From the NCBI GenBank assembly GCA_025463785.1, contig JAODBD010000003.1, forward strand, positions 124,001 to 188,000: a DNA stretch of 64,000 nucleotides. The letters are read 5' to 3'. The stretch comes from Glaciihabitans sp. (lineage in GTDB: Bacteria > Actinomycetota > Actinomycetes > Actinomycetales > Microbacteriaceae). The notes beneath the pieces were generated by a model. That model was not told the origin of the DNA. It did not search any database and saw only the letters and a program-made list of their open reading frames with translations. A program made the position numbers and the translations under genes. Shown here piece by piece: positions 29,073-37,839 of the stretch (its first letter is position 1; each line of letters starts with the position of its first letter).

Positions 29073-30289
29073 GCGTGTTGGCTTCCTGTCTCCGAGCCGA
29101 CAAGCTCGGGTTGGGTGGACTGCGGTTTTTCGGCAGCGGCAACCATGTCGGCCCGCGCCAATCGGAAATCTCGGGGCATGTTCCACCCGACCACTCCCAG
29201 AACCTGGCCATCCTGAACCGAAGCCGCCACGAATCGGGCACCGCCCGGCTCACTGGCGATCGTCGTCAGCGGCACAACGGCCGGGAATCGCCCGTAGGCC
29301 TGGATTTTCGTGCCATACAGCTCTGACCAAAAGAACGGTACGACGGCGGGCGACTCCTCGCCGGTCACCAAAAGTCGAGCGACGGCCTGCGCCTGTTCGG
29401 TCGCCTTGAGGTGATGTTCGGCGCGCGTGGATGCCGCGGTCAGGTCATCCCGCCAGCGCGCGACATCGCCGATCGCGTACACATCCGGCGCCGCGAGTCC
29501 GTTCGAGTCGCACACGATTCCATCCGAGAGCTCGAGTCCACTATCGCTCACCCATTCGGTTGCGGGGAGGGAACCGATCGCGGCAACGACAACGTCAGCA
29601 GGGATGACTGTGCCATCAGACAGAACGATCGCGGATACGTGATCTTCGCCGATGACCTCGGTCACATCGAAGCCGAGCCGCAGGTCGACGCCGTTCTCGC
29701 GATGGAGAGCGGCTATCAGCGGTGAGAGATGGCTGCCCACCTGGCCCAGCCGCAGTTCCGACGTTCGACCGATCAGCGCAACCTCGAGCCCCCGCTTGCG
29801 GGTAGCCGCGGCGATCTCCGAGCCGAGCACTCCTGCTCCGATGACGACGACACGCTTTGCGGTAGCCAGTTCCTTTCGTAGCGCCACTACGTCATCCAGG
29901 GTACGAAGGGAGTACACGCCCGCGAGACCCTCCGTGCCTGCCATCCGACGTGCCGCCACTCCGGTCGCGATGACGAGGGTGTCGTAGGAGATCGCTTCGC
30001 CACCCACCGTTACCGTGTGGCCTCGAATATCGAGAGAGGTCGCCCGAGCGCCTTGGATGAGGGTGAGATTGAGGGCGGCAAGCTCGATCGGATCGCTCAG
30101 ATCCGCTTGCTCGGGCGTCCATTCGCCGGTCAGCACGTGCTTCGAGAGAGGAGGACGGCTATAAGGCGCGTGGGTTTCGTCGCCGATCAGCGTGATGCTG
30201 CCAGCGAAGCCTTCGGCGCGTAGGGTCTCGGCCGTCGTGAGCCCGGCCACGGATGCTCCCACGATGACGATTCGGGCGGCGTCGTCCAC
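29069..30289 (-). CDS. NAD(P)/FAD-dependent ferredoxin reductase
   Basis: 'ARIVIVGASVAGLTTAETLRAEGF', 'VVVIGAGVLGSEIAAATRKRGLEVALIGR', 'DVYAIGDVARW'; GTG start at 30289. Confidence 0.93.
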   Translation of the reverse strand: MDDAARIVIVGASVAGLTTAETLRAEGFAGSITLIGDETHAPYSRPPLSKHVLTGEWTPEQADLSDPIELAALNLTLIQGARATSLDIRGHTVTVGGEAISYDTLVIATGVAARRMAGTEGLAGVYSLRTLDDVVALRKELATAKRVVVIGAGVLGSEIAAATRKRGLEVALIGRTSELRLGQVGSHLSPLIAALHRENGVDLRLGFDVTEVIGEDHVSAIVLSDGTVIPADVVVAAIGSLPATEWVSDSGLELSDGIVCDSNGLAAPDVYAIGDVARWRDDLTAASTRAEHHLKATEQAQAVARLLVTGEESPAVVPFFWSELYGTKIQAYGRFPAVVPLTTIASEPGGARFVAASVQDGQVLGVVGWNMPRDFRLARADMVAAAEKPQSTQPELVGSETGSQHA

Positions 30290-30299
30290 GAGCGGTCGC

Positions 30300-30497
30300 C
30301 TACTCCGCGATCTTGATTGCACGGGCGGGGCAGAGCGAAGCCGCCCGCCGAGCGCCAGCCTGCTGTGCCGCGTCGGGCGAGTCCTCGAGGAGCATGACGA
30401 TACCGTCGTCGTCCTGGTCGAACAATTCCCCTGCGGCCATAACGCACTGACCGGCCCCGACACAGGCCGGAGTGTTGACTGTGATCTGCATTGCCAT
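30300..30497 (-). CDS. P450-associated ferredoxin ([3Fe-4S]-type)
   Basis: 'MQITVNTPACVGAGQCVMAAGELFDQDDDGIVMLLED...AASLCPARAIKI' cysteine pattern. Confidence 0.92.
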   Translation of the reverse strand: MAMQITVNTPACVGAGQCVMAAGELFDQDDDGIVMLLEDSPDAAQQAGARRAASLCPARAIKIAE

Positions 30498-30657
30498 CCT
30501 CGAAGGTTTCTCGGGTGAGCCGTCGGCATCGACGCCCGACTAAAACGTTACGAGCTTCGTTACTGTGCGGCCATGTGAATTGCCGCCAAAATATGGATGA
30601 TTCGATCAAGCGATCATTTCTTTGTCGCCAGTCTGAAGACATCCCTATGATTGGAAC

Positions 30658-31521
30658 ATGGATGAAGGACAGCCCTCCGGTCCAGTTGTCGTGTGGGCCA
30701 ACTGGTACCGCTTTCGCTCGGCCGAACACATCCGGCACAACCTCGTTGTCAGCGTCTCGTTCGTCTGGGTCGTGCAGGGATCCGGAGTCATCCGAACCGG
30801 CGGGCAGGAGTTTCGGCTAACGACCCACTCGCTCCTTCGCCTTCCCTGGCGGCACTCGGTCGAGTACTTCGCGGATGAGCGGGCCCCGTTCGGCGTCGGT
30901 ACCATTCACGTGATCCCGCGCCATGATCTGTCCGTACCGGTCACCCCGCGCACCGCCTACACAGCAGATGATCCGCTCAGGGACGACCCCCACCGGCGCG
31001 GGCCCGAGCATCGCCAGACCACTCTGCTGGTTTCCGGCACGTCGCCCGCCGCCCGCAATCTCGTCACGCTCGGGTCTTACTCAATCGAGAAATTCCTCGC
31101 TGCGCCGTTCGACGAATCAGTGTTCCGCTCACTGGGGAGCCTAATCATGGCGGAAGATTCGTCGCTCGAAGCCGGCGACGAGCGCGGGCAGGGAACCCCG
31201 ATCATCCTCGACCGGATGACCGAGTACGTCACTGCGAACCTAGGGCGGCACCTTTCGGTGGACGAGATTGCCTCCGTCGGCGGATGCAGCAGCGTCACGG
31301 CAGAACGTTTATTCGCGAGGCACACGGGGCTGTCCGTGCTCGCCTGGGTACGCGGTAAAAGGATGGATGAGGCGGCGTCACTCTTGCGCACCAGCGGCCT
31401 GCGGGTCAACGAGGTCGGGAGAATGGTGGGCTTTGACGACCCGCTGTACTTCTCGCGCGTCTTTCGTGCGACCTATTCGATCCCGCCCTCCCAGTACGCA
31501 TCGGGCGAGCTGAGACCGTAG
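30658..31521 (+). CDS. AraC family transcriptional regulator
   Basis: C-terminal HTH 'LSVDEIASVGGCSSVTAERLFARHTGLSVLAWVRGKRMDEAASLLRTSGLRVNEVGRMVGFDDPLYFSRVFRATYSIPPSQY'. Confidence 0.93.
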   Translation: MDEGQPSGPVVVWANWYRFRSAEHIRHNLVVSVSFVWVVQGSGVIRTGGQEFRLTTHSLLRLPWRHSVEYFADERAPFGVGTIHVIPRHDLSVPVTPRTAYTADDPLRDDPHRRGPEHRQTTLLVSGTSPAARNLVTLGSYSIEKFLAAPFDESVFRSLGSLIMAEDSSLEAGDERGQGTPIILDRMTEYVTANLGRHLSVDEIASVGGCSSVTAERLFARHTGLSVLAWVRGKRMDEAASLLRTSGLRVNEVGRMVGFDDPLYFSRVFRATYSIPPSQYASGELRP

Positions 31522-31538
31522 ATGAGGGAGAAGACACG

Positions 31539-32498
31539 ATGAAAGCACTGGACAACGCCGTTCCGAATTGGAAGATCCTCTGGCTGGAGGGTGAGGCGAG
31601 CAGCGAATGGTCGCATTCCGGCATCGCGGAGCTTCCTACCGGCGAGATCGTGTTCGCCGAGCCGGGTGGAGCGGCGCTTATCTTCCTGGACCGGGAGTCC
31701 GGGGCATCACGACGGCTGGGGACCCCGACCCAGGACAACCATGGCATCCTGTTCGCGCGCTTGGACGGCGCAAACTACCTATGGCTTGCCGATCCCGGCA
31801 CGGCCGGCAATCCCGAGGCGTCGCAACCCGCTGTCGATGGCCAGGTATTGCGGATCGAGCTTCCCGAAGGCACTCCCGTTGCCATTGCGCAACCGGCTAT
31901 CCCTGCCTACGCGGATGCGCCGTGGCGGCCCACCTCGGTGGCAGTCGTGACTGCCGCGGGGGATCACCACGGAGACGTCTGGATTGCGGATGGCTACGGT
32001 GAGAGCCTCGCGCATCGGGTCGTCGCCGACGGCACGGTCACCACCTTCGACGCCGCTCAAACCGGCGAGACATTCAATTGCCCGCACGGCATCGCAATCG
32101 ATATGCGAGGCGAGGAGCCCATCGTCGCGATTGCGGACCGGTCCAACCGACGGTTGGTGTTCATGACACTCGACGGCGACATTATCCGCACCCTTCGTCA
32201 CGAACTCATCACCAGCCCGAGCTCGATCGCTGTGCGTGGCGGCGACCTCATAGTTACAGAACTCGATGGCGCCCTGCTGCGCATTGACGAACGGGATGAC
32301 GTGTTCGCGATCATCCCGCGCACAGGTGAGCGCGACCGGGACGGCTGGCCGAACGCCACGTCCAATGGTGTCCCGGTGCGACCGGTCGTCGAGATAGGCC
32401 GACTGAACAGCCCCCACGGCGTCGCAGTCGGGGCCGACGGCTCGATCTTCCTCACCGAGTGGTTTTTCGGCGGCCGGCAGATCCAACTCACGATCTGA
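31539..32498 (+). CDS. Beta-propeller protein (NHL / SMP-30-like)
   Basis: Repeated blade-like motifs 'HGIAIDMRGEEPIVAIADRSNRRLVFMTLDGDII', 'SPHGVAVGADGSIFLTEWF'. Confidence 0.7.
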   Translation: MKALDNAVPNWKILWLEGEASSEWSHSGIAELPTGEIVFAEPGGAALIFLDRESGASRRLGTPTQDNHGILFARLDGANYLWLADPGTAGNPEASQPAVDGQVLRIELPEGTPVAIAQPAIPAYADAPWRPTSVAVVTAAGDHHGDVWIADGYGESLAHRVVADGTVTTFDAAQTGETFNCPHGIAIDMRGEEPIVAIADRSNRRLVFMTLDGDIIRTLRHELITSPSSIAVRGGDLIVTELDGALLRIDERDDVFAIIPRTGERDRDGWPNATSNGVPVRPVVEIGRLNSPHGVAVGADGSIFLTEWFFGGRQIQLTI

Positions 32499-32574
32499 GA
32501 GTCACGCAGCTCAGGAAACGGCGCCGAGCGATGATCGAAACATTGCCGCAACACCCCACGGCTAGGCTCTGGCT

Positions 32575-34197
32575 ATGGGAGACCTGTTCGATGGCTACGT
32601 CACAACAGCCACGCGGGCTAAAGGCTCCTCAGCTTTCGACGAGATGTTCGCCGGTAAAGCGGTAGCACGCGACTCCTATCGCGAGATCTACGCGACCCTC
32701 GCCAGTATGACGCAGGAAGAACTGCGCGGTCGCACCGATGCGCTTGGGGCGAGCTACCTTGCTCAGGGCGTCACTTTCGACTTCGCCGGTGAAGAACGGC
32801 CGTTCCCGCTTGATGCGGTTCCCAGGGTAATCGCGCAGGCGGAGTGGGTGAATGTCGAGGCCGGGATCAAGCAGCGGGTCGCGGCGCTCGAGAGGTTCCT
32901 CGACGATGTCTACGGGGAACAGGCCGCGGTGCGGGATCGGGTGATTCCGGCTTCGCTGGTTACCTCATCCAGCCATTTTCACCGCGAAGCGGCGGGCATT
33001 CGCAGCGCCAACGGTGTGCGCATCCAGGTGAGCGGCATCGACCTCATTCGCGACGAGGCCGGAATCTGGCGCGTACTAGAAGACAACGTTCGGGTGCCCT
33101 CGGGTGTCAGCTACGTCATCTCAAATCGGCGGGTCATGGCGCAGACGCTGCCCGAGCTGTTCGTCAGCATGCGGGTGCGACCGGTTGGTGAGTACCCGAA
33201 CAAGCTTCTGCAGGCCCTGCGGGCATCCGCTCCCGACGGAGTCGAAGACCCGACCGTGGTCGTGCTCACGCCGGGAGTGTTCAACTCCGCCTATTTCGAG
33301 CACACCCTGCTCGCGCGTCTCATGGGCGTCGAGCTGGTCGAGGGGCGCGACCTGTTCTGCTCCGGTGGCCGGGTATGGATGCGCACGACAGCCGGCCCGA
33401 CGCGGGTCGACGTGATCTATCGCAGGGTCGACGACGAGTTTCTCGACCCGCTGCAGTTTCGCGCAGACTCGATGCTCGGCAGCCCCGGGCTCATGCTGGC
33501 GGCGCGCCTCGGCAACGTCACCATCGCAAACGCGGTTGGCAACGGAGTCGCCGACGACAAGCTGGTTTACACCTACCTGCCCGACCTCATCCGGTACTAC
33601 CTGGGCGAGGAGCCCATCCTCCCGAACGTCACCACCTGGCGACTCGAGGAACCGGGCGCGCTTGAGGAAGTCCTCGATCGTCTCAACGAGCTGGTCGTCA
33701 AGCCCGTCGACGGTTCGGGCGGCAAAGGGCTCGTGATCGGGCCTGCCGCGAGTAAGGCCGAGCTCGACGACCTGCGCGAACGTCTCATCGCCGACCCGCG
33801 CGGCTGGATCGCGCAGCCGGTCGTGCAGCTCTCGACGATTCCCACGCTGGTCGACGACGGGATGCGGCCGAGGCACGCAGACCTTCGTCCCTTCGCCGTC
33901 AACGATGGCAAGGATGTCTGGGTTCTCCCCGGTGGGCTGACGCGAGTCGCGCTGCCTGAGGGCGAACTCGTCGTCAACAGCTCGCAGGGTGGCGGGTCGA
34001 AAGACACCTGGGTGGTGGGCCAGGACCCGCTCCAGGTGACAAGGCACAACATTCAGGGGCTGGTCGCCGACCAGGCCGCGCCGACCCAGTCGATCTCAAT
34101 AATTTCGGGGGACCACGTGCAGGATCACTCCCCGCTCGATGCACCGCGCAACGATCAGGAGCAACAGCAACAGCAGCTTCGCGGTGAAACATGCTGA
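32575..34197 (+). CDS. Circularly permuted type 2 ATP-grasp protein
   Basis: 'RVLEDNVRVPSGVSYVISNRRVM', 'VVVLTPGVFNSAYFEHTLLARLMGVELVEGRDLF', 'LVVKPVDGSGGKGLVIGPAAS', 'RPFAVNDGKDVWVLPGGLTRVALPEGELVVNSSQGGGSKDTWV'. Confidence 0.92.
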   Translation: MGDLFDGYVTTATRAKGSSAFDEMFAGKAVARDSYREIYATLASMTQEELRGRTDALGASYLAQGVTFDFAGEERPFPLDAVPRVIAQAEWVNVEAGIKQRVAALERFLDDVYGEQAAVRDRVIPASLVTSSSHFHREAAGIRSANGVRIQVSGIDLIRDEAGIWRVLEDNVRVPSGVSYVISNRRVMAQTLPELFVSMRVRPVGEYPNKLLQALRASAPDGVEDPTVVVLTPGVFNSAYFEHTLLARLMGVELVEGRDLFCSGGRVWMRTTAGPTRVDVIYRRVDDEFLDPLQFRADSMLGSPGLMLAARLGNVTIANAVGNGVADDKLVYTYLPDLIRYYLGEEPILPNVTTWRLEEPGALEEVLDRLNELVVKPVDGSGGKGLVIGPAASKAELDDLRERLIADPRGWIAQPVVQLSTIPTLVDDGMRPRHADLRPFAVNDGKDVWVLPGGLTRVALPEGELVVNSSQGGGSKDTWVVGQDPLQVTRHNIQGLVADQAAPTQSISIISGDHVQDHSPLDAPRNDQEQQQQQLRGETC

Positions 34198-35120
34198 GCC
34201 GTATCGCCGAGTCGCTGTTCTGGATCGGGCGTTACATCGAGCGCTCAGACGGCACCGCCCGCATCCTCGATGTCCACCTCCAGCTGCTGCTCGAAGACCC
34301 GTGGATCGAAGAGAATCTCGCCTGCCGCTCGCTGCTCAGCGTGATGGGCGCCGAGATCCCCGAAGACACCGAGTTGACGCGCGCCGACGTGCTCAACATC
34401 CTCGCGGTCGATCGCACGCAGCCTGCCTCGATCGCGTACTCCCTGAACGCAGCGCGCGAGAATGCGCGCCGTGCCCGCGAGGTGATCTCGACCGAGCTCT
34501 GGGAGGTCCTCAACACCACGAGGGCACGGATGCCACGCAAGGTCTCCAGCGACAAGGTGCACGAGTTCTTCGGCTGGGTTCGCGAGCGATCGGCGCTCGC
34601 GGTCGGCATCATCGAGTCTGCGACCAGCCGGGATGAGGCGTGGAGCTTCTTCACCCTCGGCCGCAGCATCGAGCGCGCGGACATGACCGCGCGTCTGCTG
34701 GCCACGCGGTCGCTGACGGAGGCCAGCGGTCCATCGTGGACGACCATCCTGCGCAGCGTCGGCGCCTACGAGGCGTACCTGCGCACCTACCGCGGCGTGC
34801 CGAGCGCGCGCAACGCGGCCGAGTTCCTGCTGCTCGACCGCCTGTTCCCGCGGAGTATTCTCTTCTCCGTGACCCGCGCCGAGCAATGCATGCGCGATAT
34901 CGAGCCGCGCACCGACCGCGTCGGCGTCAGCGACCAGGCGCTCAGGCTGCTCGGGCAGATCCGTAGCGAGCTCGAATTCCGCCCGATAGCCGAGATCCTT
35001 GATGACCTGACCCGGCACATGGATGACGTGCAGCAGGCCACGAGCGCCGCATCCGAGGCCATCCGCCAGCGGTATTTTCCGACCAACGCTGCGCCCAGCT
35101 GGGTGCGGGAGAATTCGTGA
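34191..35120 (+). CDS. Alpha-E domain-containing protein
   Basis: 'MLSRIAESLFWIGRYIERSDGTARILDVHLQLLLEDP', 'FFTLGRSIERADMTARLLATR'; overlaps ATP-grasp gene. Confidence 0.92.
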   Translation: MLSRIAESLFWIGRYIERSDGTARILDVHLQLLLEDPWIEENLACRSLLSVMGAEIPEDTELTRADVLNILAVDRTQPASIAYSLNAARENARRAREVISTELWEVLNTTRARMPRKVSSDKVHEFFGWVRERSALAVGIIESATSRDEAWSFFTLGRSIERADMTARLLATRSLTEASGPSWTTILRSVGAYEAYLRTYRGVPSARNAAEFLLLDRLFPRSILFSVTRAEQCMRDIEPRTDRVGVSDQALRLLGQIRSELEFRPIAEILDDLTRHMDDVQQATSAASEAIRQRYFPTNAAPSWVRENS

Positions 35121-35962
35121 ATCGGCTGCGAATCCGGCACGTCACGGGGTTTCACTACGAGGGCGAGGTCACGGCGTCGTACAACGAGGCGCGAATGCTG
35201 CCGGCCTCGACCGAGGGCCAGCTGGTGCTCTATTCGAACGTCGACATCCTGCCGATCTCGAGCCTGCACAGCTATGTCGACTACTGGGGTACGCGAGTTT
35301 CGTCGTTCGAGATCCTGACTCCGCACAAGGAGTTGTCGCTGTCGGCGACCAGCCTCGTCGAGGTGCGCCCGCGCACGCATCCTGACCACAGGCTCGGCTG
35401 GGAAGAATTGGCGGATGCCGCCTCGGCCGCCACAGACTACGTCGAGCAGATCGCGCAAACGCGTCGCACCCTGCCGCCGCCCGAGGTCGCATCGCTCGCC
35501 AGGGACATCCTCGACGAGTCCGACAACCCCTGCGATGCCGCACTCGCCATTTGCACCATGATTGGCGAATCGGTCGAATACATGCAGGGTGTGACGGGCG
35601 TGCACACGACGGCCGCCGAAGCCTGGGCGGGTCGTCGGGGCGTGTGCCAGGACATCGCACATCTGGCGATCGGGGCGCTTCGGTCGGTCGGGATTCCGGC
35701 GCGATATGTGTCTGGGTACCTGCATCCCAGGTCCGACGCCGTCATCGGCGAGACCGTCGCAGGGGAGTCGCATGCGTGGGTCGAGTGGTTCTGCGGTTCG
35801 TGGCGCGGCTTCGATCCCACCAACCTGATCGATATCGGTGACCGGCACGTGACCGTCGGCCACGGGCGCGACTACAACGATGTCGCCCCTCTGCGCGGCG
35901 TGTACGCAGGCCCCTACAGCTCGAGCCTCTTCGTCACGGTAGAAATCACCCGCGAGGCCTGA
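35117..35962 (+). CDS. Transglutaminase-like cysteine peptidase family protein
   Basis: 'GRRGVCQDIAHLAIGALRSVGIPARYVSGYL', 'AGESHAWVEWFCGSWRGFDPTN' (Cys-His-Asp); overlaps alpha-E gene. Confidence 0.92.
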   Translation: MNRLRIRHVTGFHYEGEVTASYNEARMLPASTEGQLVLYSNVDILPISSLHSYVDYWGTRVSSFEILTPHKELSLSATSLVEVRPRTHPDHRLGWEELADAASAATDYVEQIAQTRRTLPPPEVASLARDILDESDNPCDAALAICTMIGESVEYMQGVTGVHTTAAEAWAGRRGVCQDIAHLAIGALRSVGIPARYVSGYLHPRSDAVIGETVAGESHAWVEWFCGSWRGFDPTNLIDIGDRHVTVGHGRDYNDVAPLRGVYAGPYSSSLFVTVEITREA

Positions 35963-36031
35963 CCGGCTGCCACCCAGCTGCCGTGCCTCCACCGCGTAGC
36001 CGCCCCGCTGCCGTGCCGCCGCCGTGTCGCA

Positions 36032-36107
36032 TAACTCATGCTGGATACGGGGTTCCGGGGTCGACACGCCGCGCCAGGGCACTTTAGCCGGGTGCTGGCA
36101 TGAGTTA
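36032..36107. repeat. Intergenic inverted-repeat element, copy 2
   Basis: TAACTCATGCTGG (36032-36044) and GCATGAGTTA (36098-36107); same arm core and similar spacer length as 8177-8251. Confidence 0.6.
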
Positions 36108-36185
36108 CGCACGAGAGAGAGCTGTGCTCCGGGAGCTTGGCGACGGCGACGGTGATGGCGACGGCCACGGCGACGCCGCGCCCGG

Positions 36186-37772
36186 CTAGGCGGCGGTCTC
36201 CCGCGCGCGCAGGTCTTTGCGCAGGATCTTGCCCGCGGTCGACTTGGGGATGACATCGATGAACTCGACGCGACGCACCTTCTCGTGCGGCGCGACCTGG
36301 CCAGCCACGAACTCCATGACCTCGTCCTCGGTGAGCTCCTCGCCCGACTGGATGACGACGAAGGCCTTCGGAATCTCCTGGCCCTCGTCATCCTTGACCC
36401 CGATCACGGCCGAATCGGCGACCTTGGGATGCCGCAGCAGCACCGCCTCGAGAACCGCGGGCGCGACCTGGTAGCCCTTGTACTTGATGAGCTCCTTCAG
36501 GCGGTCGACGATCTTGTAGACGCCGTTCGAATCGACGGTCGCAATGTCGCCGGTGTGGAGCCATCCGTCCGGTTGGAGCATGGCCCTGGTCGCCTCATCG
36601 TTGCCGAGGTAGCCCACCATGACGTTGGGGCCCTTACACATCAGTTCACCGGGTTCGCTCACCCCCGATACCGGAATCGGGATTTCCTCGCCCGTCTCCG
36701 GATCGACGAGCTTTGACTCCATATTCGGAAGCGCGAGTCCGATGTTGTCGAGCGAGATGTCGTCCCGGTCGAGCGGAATCACGTGCGAGACCGGGCTCAG
36801 CTCGGTCATCCCGTAGCCCTGTCGAACCGTCGTGTTAAGGCGCGTGGCGACCGCACCGGCGAGGTTGGCATCCAGCGGCGCTGCCCCCGAGAAGACGGCC
36901 TTCACAGATGACAGGTCGAACTGGTCGACGAGTGGATGCTTCGCCAGCGCAACCGCGATGGGTGGCGCAATGAATACCCACGTGCACTTCTGGTCCTGGA
37001 TGATCCGCAGAAATTCCGGCAGGTCGAACCGCGGCATCGTGACCAGCGCTGAACGGGTCTTGAGCGCGAAGTTGAGCAAAACCGTGAGCCCGTAGATGTG
37101 GTAAAACGGCAGCACCGCGAGCACCACCTCGCCATGTTCGATGCCGATCGTTCCGAAGCTCTGGGCCACGTTGGCCACCAGGTTGCGATGCGTCAGCATC
37201 ACGCCTTTCGGATGGCCGGTGGTTCCGGATGAATACGGCAGCACGGCGATGTGGGTGGCGGGGTCGAACGAGACCTCGGGCGGCGTCGCCTGCTGCATCA
37301 GCAGATCCCGCATCGACGGATGACCCTCTGCACCGTCGAGCACGATGAGCTGATCCGCGCCAATGCCGACGGTCTTCGCGGCCTCCTCTGCGCCCGCCAG
37401 CAGGGGCGAGACGGTGATGAGCCAGGTTGCGCCGGCGTCATTCAGCTGGCTGGTGATCTCCTCTGCCGTGTACAGCGAGTTGATCGTCGTAACAATGGCA
37501 CCGAGCCGCAGGAGGCTGTGGAACACGACCGCGAATGCTGGGCTGTTCGGGCAGAGCAAGCCGACCGTCGTGGTTGAGTCGACGCCGCGCGCAGCCAGCG
37601 CCCCGGCGACGGCATTGATCTGGGCGACCAGTTCGCCGTAGGTAGTTGTCGCACCGGTGGTCCCGTCGATGAGGGCATTGCCGGCGAGTTCCGTCTGGTC
37701 GAGCGAGCCGAACAGAAAGTCGTACACGCTGATGTTCGGAATCTCGACGTCGGCAAAAGTGCTTCGGGTCAT
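36186..37772 (-). CDS. AMP-dependent acyl-CoA ligase (4-coumarate-CoA ligase-like)
   Basis: 'VLPYSSGTTGHPKGVMLTHRN', 'RQGYGMTELSPVSH', 'DGWLHTGDIATVD', 'VDRLKELIKYKGYQV', 'PKSTAGKILRKDLR'; ATG 37772 with upstream SD. Confidence 0.93.
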   Translation of the reverse strand: MTRSTFADVEIPNISVYDFLFGSLDQTELAGNALIDGTTGATTTYGELVAQINAVAGALAARGVDSTTTVGLLCPNSPAFAVVFHSLLRLGAIVTTINSLYTAEEITSQLNDAGATWLITVSPLLAGAEEAAKTVGIGADQLIVLDGAEGHPSMRDLLMQQATPPEVSFDPATHIAVLPYSSGTTGHPKGVMLTHRNLVANVAQSFGTIGIEHGEVVLAVLPFYHIYGLTVLLNFALKTRSALVTMPRFDLPEFLRIIQDQKCTWVFIAPPIAVALAKHPLVDQFDLSSVKAVFSGAAPLDANLAGAVATRLNTTVRQGYGMTELSPVSHVIPLDRDDISLDNIGLALPNMESKLVDPETGEEIPIPVSGVSEPGELMCKGPNVMVGYLGNDEATRAMLQPDGWLHTGDIATVDSNGVYKIVDRLKELIKYKGYQVAPAVLEAVLLRHPKVADSAVIGVKDDEGQEIPKAFVVIQSGEELTEDEVMEFVAGQVAPHEKVRRVEFIDVIPKSTAGKILRKDLRARETAA

Positions 37773-37839
37773 GTCGTTTGTCTCCTTTGACAACGGGATA
37801 CGCACTATTTCACTACGTGCACGCGCGATTAGCGAGCGT

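Noticed and set aside
36100-36189. 29-codon small ORF MSYARERAVLRELGDGDGDGDGHGDAAPG starting in the repeat arm
   Set aside because: No SD or promoter; Gly-Asp run arises from the GGCGAC microsatellite; overlaps the AMP-ligase stop.
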